A stretch of DNA of 18,177 bases, taken from positions 1-18,177 of the forward strand of contig CAYUET010000043.1 of NCBI GenBank assembly GCA_964443875.1, given 5' to 3'. Source of the stretch: CAYUET01 sp964443875. Lineage in GTDB: Bacteria > Auribacterota > JAFGBW01. This document shows positions 7,155 through 13,808 of the stretch, piece by piece (the first letter of the stretch is position 1; every line of letters starts with the position of its first letter). The notes below the pieces were generated by a model. That model made no database searches. It saw only the letters and a list, made by a program, of their open reading frames with translations, and was not told where the DNA came from. The translations under genes and the position numbers were made by a program.

Positions 7155-7270
7155 AACTGGATCAATAAGATTCGATTTTTTAAATGTTTTATCCTGGATA
7201 CCACATCCCGAATATTTGACACATTCTTTTAATTTCTATGGATTTGATTTCCTTCAGTAGTGCGGCTTGT

Positions 7271-7321
7271 GATTTCGAGCGGCAGCGAGAAATCCAGATT
7301 CCTCACGTTTGTTCGGAATGA
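7271..7321. repeat. Palindromic dispersed-repeat element, copy 1
   Basis: Two adjacent short hairpins: GATTTC (7271-7276) pairs with GAAATC (7289-7294), and ATTCC (7298-7302) pairs with GGAAT (7315-7319). The first 30 bases (7273-7302) match 7491-7520 at 25 of 30 positions. Sequences of the type GAGCG..GCGAGAAATC..GGAATGAC recur as dispersed palindromes in many bacterial genomes. Only local repetition is shown here. Confidence 0.6.
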
Positions 7322-7360
7322 CTTTAGTGTTGTGTATCCTTTAGATAGGCACATCCTTTG

Positions 7361-7399
7361 AACGTCATTGCGAGGAGTTTCGCGACGAAGCAATCTCGT
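7361..7399. repeat. GTCATTGCGAGG-type palindromic repeat
   Basis: GTCATTGCGAGG at the left and GACGAAGCAATCTC at the right form an imperfect palindrome, with ATTGC (7367-7371) pairing with GCAAT (7390-7394) around a GC-containing centre. This is recognisable as a repeat family dispersed through intergenic regions of many unrelated bacteria. Only one copy is in the window. Confidence 0.65.
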
Positions 7400-7447
7400 C
7401 AAATAGATCTTTATATTCCGGATGTTGTTCTATTATTAATTCTGATC

Positions 7448-7485
7448 AGCCCGAATATTTGTCGCTTACGCACAAAATTCGGGCT
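7448..7485. repeat. Stable inverted repeat (hairpin)
   Basis: AGCCCGAAT (7448-7456) is exactly complementary to ATTCGGGCT (7477-7485). Inside it, after one unpaired A, TTTGT pairs with ACAAA, leaving a loop of about nine bases. No U-tract follows on either strand, so it does not read as a simple terminator. It probably belongs to the same repeat cluster. Confidence 0.6.
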
Positions 7486-7490
7486 AGTCC

Positions 7491-7520
7491 TTTCGGGCGG
7501 TAACGAGAAATTCCGATTCC
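7491..7520. repeat. Partial copy 2 of the repeat at 7273-7302
   Basis: Begins TTTCGGGCGG and shares 25 of 30 bases with 7273-7302, in the same orientation. The second hairpin of copy 1 is not conserved here. Together with the flanking elements it fills the 557-base spacer 7074-7630, in which I see no gene. Confidence 0.5.
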
Positions 7521-7549
7521 CTGTTGAAGCTCAAAATTTTTTCCTGCCC

Positions 7550-7576
7550 TTGATTTATTTTTTAAAAAAGTATAAT
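7550..7576 (+). promoter_or_regulatory. Candidate promoter for the YjbQ-family gene
   Basis: TTGATT (7550-7555) and a perfect TATAAT (7571-7576) are separated by 15 bases, slightly short. It lies about 55 bases before the ATG at 7631, which has GAGGG as ribosome site. Confidence 0.4.
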
Positions 7577-7630
7577 TTATAGTTCAAACTGGTTGTAATT
7601 AAAAAACTTAGCCTTATAGAGGGAAAAAAC

Positions 7631-8050
7631 ATGACAGTATTCAGGGAGATTCTTCACATTAAAACCAAAGGTCAGAAAGACATGACTGATCTTACTCCCC
7701 AGGTGGTTAACATGATCCGAAAATCCAAAATTCAGGAAGGGATTGTTCATGTCTTTAACGTGGGTTCCACAGGCTCCATCAGCACGATTGAATTTGAGCC
7801 CGGATTGAAAAAAGATTTTCCGGATCTGATGGAACATCTGGTTCCCCAGAATGCTGCCTATGCCCATGAGGAAGCATGGCATGACGGAAACGGTCATTCC
7901 CATCTTCAGGCCGCTCTGGCAGGTCCCTCTGTAACGCTTCCTGTAAGCCGGGGTGCGCTTCTGTGCGGAACCTGGCAACAGATCTTTCACTATGAGGCAG
8001 ACAACAAACCCCATCAGCGTCAGATTGTGGTCACGGTCCTGGGGGAATAG
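7631..8050 (+). CDS. UPF0047 / YjbQ family protein
   Basis: A 139-residue protein of the usual length for the UPF0047 (YjbQ) family, which forms small trimers. NVGSTGSISTIEFEPG matches the family's central strand region, where many members have a TTAGI-type sequence. The C-terminal half has the conserved block HDGNGHSHLQAALAGPSVTL and then GTWQQIFHYEAD, with the clustered His and Asp residues thought to bind metal or ligand. Some members complement thiamine phosphate synthase deficiency, but the physiological role remains unclear. GAGGG about eight bases before the ATG supports the start. It stands alone on the plus strand, after the repeat cluster and convergent with ispD. The 79-base spacer to ispD shows no clear terminator. 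Confidence 0.88.
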   Translation: MTVFREILHIKTKGQKDMTDLTPQVVNMIRKSKIQEGIVHVFNVGSTGSISTIEFEPGLKKDFPDLMEHLVPQNAAYAHEEAWHDGNGHSHLQAALAGPSVTLPVSRGALLCGTWQQIFHYEADNKPHQRQIVVTVLGE

Positions 8051-8129
8051 GCAAAACAATTGCAGTCCGGATTTAGACTACGATAAGTCCCTTTTTGTCG
8101 TGATTAAAGGTTATAACACATCCATTTAT

Positions 8130-8852
8130 TCAGTTCTTCGCCGCCGGCTTCAGCATCCTTTTTGCCACTTCGTAATCCACAGGGGTGGTGATTTTCAGAT
8201 TTTCCTGGGAGCCCTCCACAATCGCGACTTTCTTCCCCATTTTCAGGATAAGCTGGGCGTCATCTGTAGCCGAAAAGCAGGCTGCGGCCAGGGCCTTTCT
8301 GTGTGCTTTAAGAATCAGATCAAATTTGAAGGTTTGCGGCGTTTGAACCCTGTATATCCGGCTGCGGTCCAGAACGGATTTGATGAAGATCCCATCCGAC
8401 TCGATCAGGGTGTCAACAGAAGGGGCCGCGACTTCCGAAGCCCCATGTCTGCGGGCAAGGTCTATGGATTGCTCAATCATTTTTTTGGAAACAAAAGGGC
8501 GCGCCGCATCGTGAATCAGGACTATTTCCGCGCCTCCGAGCTTTTCAATATGCTGAAGGGTGCAATAGGAGGATTCCTGACGGGTAAGCCCTCCTTCAAT
8601 CACGGAAACAAATTTCCCGAAACGGTAGGACCGGATCTCCTTTTCATAAAGGGGAAGAGTCCCCCGGGGAAGGGCAACCACCACATGATCCACAAGGTCT
8701 GAATTCTTGAAAGCCTGAATGGAGGTCTGAATGATGGTTTTATTACCAAGGGAAAGAAATTGCTTCAGGGTTTTCACCCCCATGCGTGAACCGGATCCTC
8801 CGGCAAGAACAGCGGCCACGACTTTAAAAGAACGATTTACTGCTTTTCCCAT
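8130..8852 (-). CDS. ispD: 2-C-methyl-D-erythritol 4-phosphate cytidylyltransferase (IspD)
   Basis: A 240-residue nucleotidyltransferase that makes CDP-methylerythritol from MEP and CTP in the non-mevalonate isoprenoid pathway. The N-terminal nucleotide loop is AVLAGGSGSRMG with R23, followed by LKQF (K30), where PKQF is common. Other family blocks are EGGLTRQESSY, IHDAARPFV (about 113-121), VDTLIES, RVQTPQTFKFD, TDDAQL and ENLKITTPVDYEVA. No ispF or other MEP-pathway gene is adjacent. The related enzyme TarI/IspD2 (ribitol-5-phosphate) shares the same fold, so a polyol-phosphate substrate is a minor alternative given the sugar-flavin-like neighbour. The start overlaps the end of the preceding gene by 16 bases, with AAGGA about 12 bases upstream, suggesting coupled translation. 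Confidence 0.88.
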   Translation of the reverse strand: MGKAVNRSFKVVAAVLAGGSGSRMGVKTLKQFLSLGNKTIIQTSIQAFKNSDLVDHVVVALPRGTLPLYEKEIRSYRFGKFVSVIEGGLTRQESSYCTLQHIEKLGGAEIVLIHDAARPFVSKKMIEQSIDLARRHGASEVAAPSVDTLIESDGIFIKSVLDRSRIYRVQTPQTFKFDLILKAHRKALAAACFSATDDAQLILKMGKKVAIVEGSQENLKITTPVDYEVAKRMLKPAAKN

Positions 8853-10186
8853 AAACTGCTTTTATCCTTTTCATGATTTAAAATAAGGTTGACCGCATCC
8901 ACTCCCTGGCGCATGGATTCCTCCATGCTTCCCTGTTCATACCTCCATGCCCCGAGCCTGCCGACAGAATGAATATTCATCTGACTTAAGGAATAGAGGA
9001 TCGTTTTCAGGCGTTCGTCCCGGTCCAGGGAGGGGACAGGATAGGCTCTTTCAACAAGCGCTTCAAAACGGCTGATGATATCAACGGGCTGGAAATCAGG
9101 GATGAATCCTGTTTTTCCAATGGAATTTAAAAGAGAGGGGAGCCAGTCTTTTCCGAATTCCTCGGGTTTCACGGAGATTTCAAAGATCAGGGAGCTCTGG
9201 GAAGAGGGATCCGGAACATTATGCGGTGAGAATTTTGAAAACTGGCCGACTCTGAAAAAGGGAAGGGCCTTTTCCGGATAATAAATCCAGCAGAAAGGGG
9301 ATTGGATTTTTTTCTTAAAGCCCAGACCAATGACCTGAATATTGTTGTAACAAAGCCCGGAGGCCGCGTTTAAAAGTTTTTCAAAAGGGCCTTCCAGTTT
9401 CTGAACAAAAAGATCCAGGGGCATGGTGTTGATGAGGTAATCATAGCTGTAGAGGGCCCCCTCCCTGAAATACAGAATCCGTTTCAGGGGATCAATTCGG
9501 ACGACTTCCCGGTTCAATGAAACTTTGGGATTCAGATAGGTGACCATATTTTTGAAAACAGAACCGGAGCCGTTGAGCTGGGGATATTTATACCTGGCAT
9601 TAAGACCGAAGGAAATATCATCCTCACCCAAAATTGTTTTTTTAAGGATTTCGGAAGGGGATGGAACAGAAAGCTTGTCTTTTGTCCACCCGGCGCCCAT
9701 GTCTGTCAGGGGATGGTTCCAGAGCTTCTCATTATAAGGGGAGAAAAAATACCGGGCCATTCCTTCGCCGAAATGCCTGAGAAACCAGGTCTGAAAATCT
9801 CTTTTTTCAAAGGAAGCAGAATCCCGGGGAAAAAGAAGGGGTTCAAGACATTCCCACTGGAGGGTTTTCGGCAGATGATGAAGATTGTTCTGAAAAGGAA
9901 AGGGAATGCGTCCGCCCTCCATCTGAATGGCGCTGTGACGGATATGGTAGCACCAGTCCTTCTGGAACCTTTCGATCATGGCGCGTATGGGGAGGTCCTG
10001 ACCGTAAAACACATGCGCTCCGAGATCCCAGACAAAGCCGGATTCATCCCGGAAAGAGGCGGCCTGGCCTCCCGGATAACTCTTCTGTTCAAAAACCTGA
10101 TACTCTGAAAACTCAAGCTCTCTGAAACGTAGGGCCGAAGCCAGACCGGTCGGGCCGGCACCCAGGATTGCAACCTTGAAACTCAT
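8837..10186 (-). CDS. FAD-dependent oxidoreductase, UDP-galactopyranose mutase / amine-oxidase-like
   Basis: A 449-residue flavoprotein. The dinucleotide-binding start VAILGAGPTGLASALRF is followed by an acidic strand end (VFEQKSYPGGQAAS) and DLGAHVFYG, typical of the NAD(P)-binding Rossmann group that includes UDP-galactopyranose mutase and protoporphyrinogen oxidase. The C-terminal flavin block is SVGRLGAWRYEQGSMEESM, like the GR(F/L)G.WKYE.GNMD pattern of mutase-like proteins often linked to surface polysaccharide genes. I see no membrane segment, so it is probably cytoplasmic. The substrate is not determined: an unsaturated lipid or a nucleotide sugar is possible. The ATG lies three bases after the stop of the protease gene, with no clear ribosome site, so coupling is likely. 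It overlaps ispD at its 3' end. Confidence 0.75.
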   Translation of the reverse strand: MSFKVAILGAGPTGLASALRFRELEFSEYQVFEQKSYPGGQAASFRDESGFVWDLGAHVFYGQDLPIRAMIERFQKDWCYHIRHSAIQMEGGRIPFPFQNNLHHLPKTLQWECLEPLLFPRDSASFEKRDFQTWFLRHFGEGMARYFFSPYNEKLWNHPLTDMGAGWTKDKLSVPSPSEILKKTILGEDDISFGLNARYKYPQLNGSGSVFKNMVTYLNPKVSLNREVVRIDPLKRILYFREGALYSYDYLINTMPLDLFVQKLEGPFEKLLNAASGLCYNNIQVIGLGFKKKIQSPFCWIYYPEKALPFFRVGQFSKFSPHNVPDPSSQSSLIFEISVKPEEFGKDWLPSLLNSIGKTGFIPDFQPVDIISRFEALVERAYPVPSLDRDERLKTILYSLSQMNIHSVGRLGAWRYEQGSMEESMRQGVDAVNLILNHEKDKSSLWEKQ

Positions 10187-10189
10187 GGA

Positions 10190-11443
10190 TCAGGATTTCA
10201 GGGCGTCCAGCGCCTTAAGCCTTTCCGCAAGGGTGGGGTGGGAATAATAAAAGAAACTGTAAACCGGGTGCGGGGTAAGATTGGAGAGATTCTTTTCATT
10301 CAGCTTTAAGAGGGCGGTCTGAAGATCAGAAGCGGAAAGAGTCACCCTGGCAGAAAAAGCATCCGCCTCAAATTCATGTTTCCTGGAAAAAAGATTCGTC
10401 AGGGGATGCAGAAAAAAGGTGACAGGCCCCATGATCAGAGGGAAAACCATCAGAGCCGGGAAAAGAGTGTTCCCCGATAAGCCGAAGGCCTGGTAGAGGG
10501 GGGCATAGTTCAAAAGCAGACTCCAGAAATAAAAACCGGCAAAAATCAGGGTGGAGGACAGAATGAGGGTTTTCTGGATATGCTTCAGTTTGTTGTGCCC
10601 CATTTCATGGGCAAGAACACCAATAAGTTCCCCCTGAGTTAGAAGCTGAATGAGGGTGTCAAAAAGCACGATGCGTCTATTTTTCCCAAGACCTGTAAAA
10701 TAGGCATTGGAATGAGAGGAGCGCTTGGAGCCGTCCATGACAAAAATTTCTGAAAGAGTGAACTGAACATCTGAAGCAATTTTAAAGATTTTTTCCCGAA
10801 GTTCGCCCTTTTCAAGAGGTGAAAATTTATTGAAGAAAGGGGCAATCCAGGTCGGATAAATCCAGATGATGAGAACCTGAAAAGCAATAAGGGCGAGGAA
10901 ACCGTAAATCCACCAGTTGGCCCCCGTACTTATGATGATCCAGAGAAGGAAATAAATCAAAGGACCACCGATCAGAAGAGAAAGAACGAATTTTTTCCCC
11001 ATATCCTTGAAGAACAGGCCGTAAGTCATATTGTTGAACCCGTATCGTTGTTCCAGGACAAAGGTCTGATAAAGGGAAAACGGAAGATCCAGAAATTCCT
11101 TTCCGATGCTGATGGCAAAACAGAAAAAGACACCCATCAAGGGTTCATGGGTGAAAAGAGAGGAGGATATTTTTTCCGCAAATCCGAAGCCGCCTATGAT
11201 AATGAAGGCAAAAAGAACAAGGAGATCATAGGATTCATAAATCATTTCAAACATGATTTTGGAACAGGTGTAACTTCTGCTTTTCTGATAAACGTCAGGA
11301 GTCACTTTTTCCCTGAAATGAAGGGGGACCTCCCGGTGTTTCTGGACATTATAAAAATTGAACAGGTCTAACACAAGAAAGGATAAATATTGAAGCACTT
11401 TAACAACGGCAAAAGCAATAAAGATCATTTTAACTGTATCCAT
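10190..11443 (-). CDS. Ste24-type CAAX-protease-like metalloprotease (M48)
   Basis: A 417-residue membrane zinc protease of the M48A (Ste24) class. It has the long N-terminal membrane domain of that class (about residues 1-200, with several helices and FVLEQRYGFNNMT, a conserved family stretch). The zinc motif HEMGH is at 279-283 and the third ligand Glu lies in HEFEADAF (E357). SHPTLAERL closes the protein as in eukaryotic and bacterial Ste24 homologues. Bacteria lack CAAX prenylation in general, so the likely role is membrane-protein quality control, as for HtpX. AGGAG lies about 11-12 bases upstream of the ATG. It heads the run with the FAD protein and ispD. The link to isoprenoid synthesis is suggestive but may be chance. 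Confidence 0.9.
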   Translation of the reverse strand: MDTVKMIFIAFAVVKVLQYLSFLVLDLFNFYNVQKHREVPLHFREKVTPDVYQKSRSYTCSKIMFEMIYESYDLLVLFAFIIIGGFGFAEKISSSLFTHEPLMGVFFCFAISIGKEFLDLPFSLYQTFVLEQRYGFNNMTYGLFFKDMGKKFVLSLLIGGPLIYFLLWIIISTGANWWIYGFLALIAFQVLIIWIYPTWIAPFFNKFSPLEKGELREKIFKIASDVQFTLSEIFVMDGSKRSSHSNAYFTGLGKNRRIVLFDTLIQLLTQGELIGVLAHEMGHNKLKHIQKTLILSSTLIFAGFYFWSLLLNYAPLYQAFGLSGNTLFPALMVFPLIMGPVTFFLHPLTNLFSRKHEFEADAFSARVTLSASDLQTALLKLNEKNLSNLTPHPVYSFFYYSHPTLAERLKALDALKS

Positions 11444-11576
11444 AATATCTGAGCTCTCCTTAAGCCATAGATGCCATGTTTTGATTCTTCCGTAAAGAAA
11501 GTTTTATTCATGGGAGCTAATTTCCACAAGAACAAATGCAATTCAAATCAGGATTTATTAATCCTTTTTTTAAATC

Positions 11577-13808
11577 TTATTTATAAAAATAAACTGCTTT
11601 ATCGGAATCATCCAGAACCGCTATTTCGCCGTCGCCGAAAGCCGTAATGGCAGAGGGATATCTGACATGGCGGCTGAGTTCGATCTCCCGCTTGAGTGTG
11701 CCCTGGGAATCGTATTTATAAACCGAGCCCTTGCCGCTGTCGAGAATGTAAATATCGCCTTTGAGATCCACGCTGATGTCCGTCGCCTTTTTGTACTCTC
11801 CGCCAAGGAGAAAGGAATTTGAAAAGTCCTTGGTGCAGCAGAGAATCATTTTCCGGCTTTTATCGATCAGGTAAAGATTGCCTTTGAAATCCGCATGAAA
11901 TAAAAAAGGAGGGAAAACTTTTGCCATATTCTGAGAGAGCCCCCTGAAGGAAAGCGCCTGAAGATCCTGTTTTCTCAGGGAATCCCCCTCCGGGTTAAGA
12001 ACAGAAAGCAGGGAAGGCTTTTTCAGGAGATAGATATTCTTCGCGCTATCAACACCAAAGCTTAAAACCTTATCCTCCTCCGATAAAGGAAGGGCGATGT
12101 CCTTGGTGCGGTGGGCGGCCTGATCAAAAACCGCTATTTTTTTGGAATCCTTGTTGAGAAGATAAAGGTTCTCTTCCGGATCCACCGCCATGGAAAGAAG
12201 AGCGGACTCATTGTCGTAAACCGCATCCACCCATCCGGAATAATCCAGGCGTTTAACCCCTTTATTGCTCTGGAAATAAATAGAACCCAGAGGCCCTGAA
12301 CAGAGCATGGAGGATTTCTGCATACCTTCCAGTAAAAAGGAAGCTTTCCATTGTCCGGAAGGATCAGACAGAAGAACTGGCCCGGATTTAATGCCTGTCA
12401 GAATCATCCGTCCGTCAAGATCCATAGAAATGGTTTTGATCCCCCGGGTCTGCATTTTTTCTACAGGAACCGCATTGCTGGCTGCAGTTGTCAGGTCAAA
12501 GCGGGTGACATAGCCCTGAATTTTGGAGGAATCGGAGTTAAGATTTCCGGTGACATAAAGACTTTTTGAAAAAGGATCCAGGGTGAGATCCGTGTACTGG
12601 TAGCGTTCGCTTAAAGGAAAACTCTTAAGCATTTCAAAACTTTTATTGAACACTTTGACTTTTAAAGCTCCCGGGTCAAGGATGTAGACCAGGTCCTCTG
12701 AAAATTCAAGAGCAGAGGGAGCCACGAGCTGTCCGCTTTTGTTCCCCCTAGCGCCGATCGTGGCGTAAAGTTCTCCCTGTGCCGAAAAAATAAGAACGCG
12801 GCAAAGGGTCTGATCCAGGATCATAATGCGTCCCGCAGGGGTGATTTCAAAATCTACAGGATTTTCCATGCGGATAAAATCCCCGCTTTCATAAAGATCA
12901 GCAAAGGTCGCAAGATTTTTCCCGTCCCGGTTCAATTTTAAAACGGTTCGGGTCTGCACATCCAGAATATAGAGGTATCCTTCTGAATCCACTTTAATTT
13001 TCAGGGCATGGGAAAATACGCCCTTGATTCGAAACAGAAGGGTTCCCTGGGGGTTAAAAGCAGAGATCGCTGATTTTTCAAGAACATAGACATTGCCTTT
13101 GGCATCCTGACAGGCATCTGAAAAAGAATAATCTCCGGATTCATAAAGAAAGTGCACGTAACGCAGCTGGTAAAGATCCCTGGTTTCATTGTGTCCCACA
13201 TAGAGACTGGTTGTTTTTTCTGAAAAGGCTCCAAAAACATCCGTTGCCGTAAAGGAGAGTTTGACATCCCCTTCTTCCATGGGGGCCACATAATAGTTGA
13301 AAGCGCTTCGGGTCTTCGGTTTGATCCATCGCCCCTTGTCCGCATTCCAGCAGATAAAAAACCCGTCCTTTTCCGGATCCTGAATAAAGGTCTGAACAAA
13401 CATCTTTGTTCCCGGGGATAAGCTCGTTTTAGAGGTCAGAAGAGACGAAAACACAGGGGAACGGTTGGGCAGAAAGACAAATTTGCAGGAACGGTCAATG
13501 GCCTTTGGTGAAGACTCCCACTCGACCAGCGCCATAGGGGTTTCGCCGGACGAAACAGGAATAAAGGAAATCTCTCCGACCTTCACCCATTCATTGATAA
13601 GCGTTTCTGAAGCCCCGGGCAAATGAACCAAGCGGTTGGGGGCATAGACTGCGGCACTGACCTTACGCATACTTTCAAAAGATTTATAGGAAGTGCACTG
13701 TGCTTTGTCGTTAAGTCTCTCAAGAATTTCCCCGTCAAATTGAAATACCGCTCCGGCCTGCAAAATGATGCCGAAACAGAACAGTAAAGTCCGGATTATT
13801 TTACCCAT
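11577..13808 (-). CDS. Secreted NHL-type beta-propeller protein
   Basis: A 743-residue exported protein. Residues 1-20 are a signal peptide ending LQAGA (Ala-x-Ala). Residues of about 117-205 resemble an Ig or PKD-like domain (GTKMFVQTFIQDPEKDG, then LSFTATDVFGAFSE). From about 228 to the end, NHL-like blades repeat, each with a GxxYxLD type strand, for example GYLYILDVQTRTVLKLNRDG, GRIMILDQTLCRVLIFSAQG and GDIYILDSGKGSVYKYDSQG. The length suggests roughly two six-bladed propellers. I chose ATG 13808 over 13829 because AGGA lies five bases before it and it gives a normal signal peptide. The gene overlaps the kinase gene by 13 bases. NHL propellers bind ligands or proteins, and the position suggests partnership with the kinase's extracytoplasmic part. 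Confidence 0.8.
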   Translation of the reverse strand: MGKIIRTLLFCFGIILQAGAVFQFDGEILERLNDKAQCTSYKSFESMRKVSAAVYAPNRLVHLPGASETLINEWVKVGEISFIPVSSGETPMALVEWESSPKAIDRSCKFVFLPNRSPVFSSLLTSKTSLSPGTKMFVQTFIQDPEKDGFFICWNADKGRWIKPKTRSAFNYYVAPMEEGDVKLSFTATDVFGAFSEKTTSLYVGHNETRDLYQLRYVHFLYESGDYSFSDACQDAKGNVYVLEKSAISAFNPQGTLLFRIKGVFSHALKIKVDSEGYLYILDVQTRTVLKLNRDGKNLATFADLYESGDFIRMENPVDFEITPAGRIMILDQTLCRVLIFSAQGELYATIGARGNKSGQLVAPSALEFSEDLVYILDPGALKVKVFNKSFEMLKSFPLSERYQYTDLTLDPFSKSLYVTGNLNSDSSKIQGYVTRFDLTTAASNAVPVEKMQTRGIKTISMDLDGRMILTGIKSGPVLLSDPSGQWKASFLLEGMQKSSMLCSGPLGSIYFQSNKGVKRLDYSGWVDAVYDNESALLSMAVDPEENLYLLNKDSKKIAVFDQAAHRTKDIALPLSEEDKVLSFGVDSAKNIYLLKKPSLLSVLNPEGDSLRKQDLQALSFRGLSQNMAKVFPPFLFHADFKGNLYLIDKSRKMILCCTKDFSNSFLLGGEYKKATDISVDLKGDIYILDSGKGSVYKYDSQGTLKREIELSRHVRYPSAITAFGDGEIAVLDDSDKAVYFYK

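Noticed and set aside
7261..7520. CRISPR array
   Set aside because: The repeats are palindromic, diverged, of different types and not regularly spaced. No cas gene is in the window.
7358..7582. Plus-strand open frame of 74 codons in the repeat cluster
   Set aside because: It runs through the palindromic repeats, has no ribosome site and encodes no recognisable pattern.
11550..11570. AGGATT-tatt-AATCCT hairpin followed by seven Ts on the plus strand, like an intrinsic terminator
   Set aside because: No plus-strand gene ends before it. On the minus strand, where the propeller gene ends, the T-run precedes the hairpin as A residues, so it does not have terminator order.
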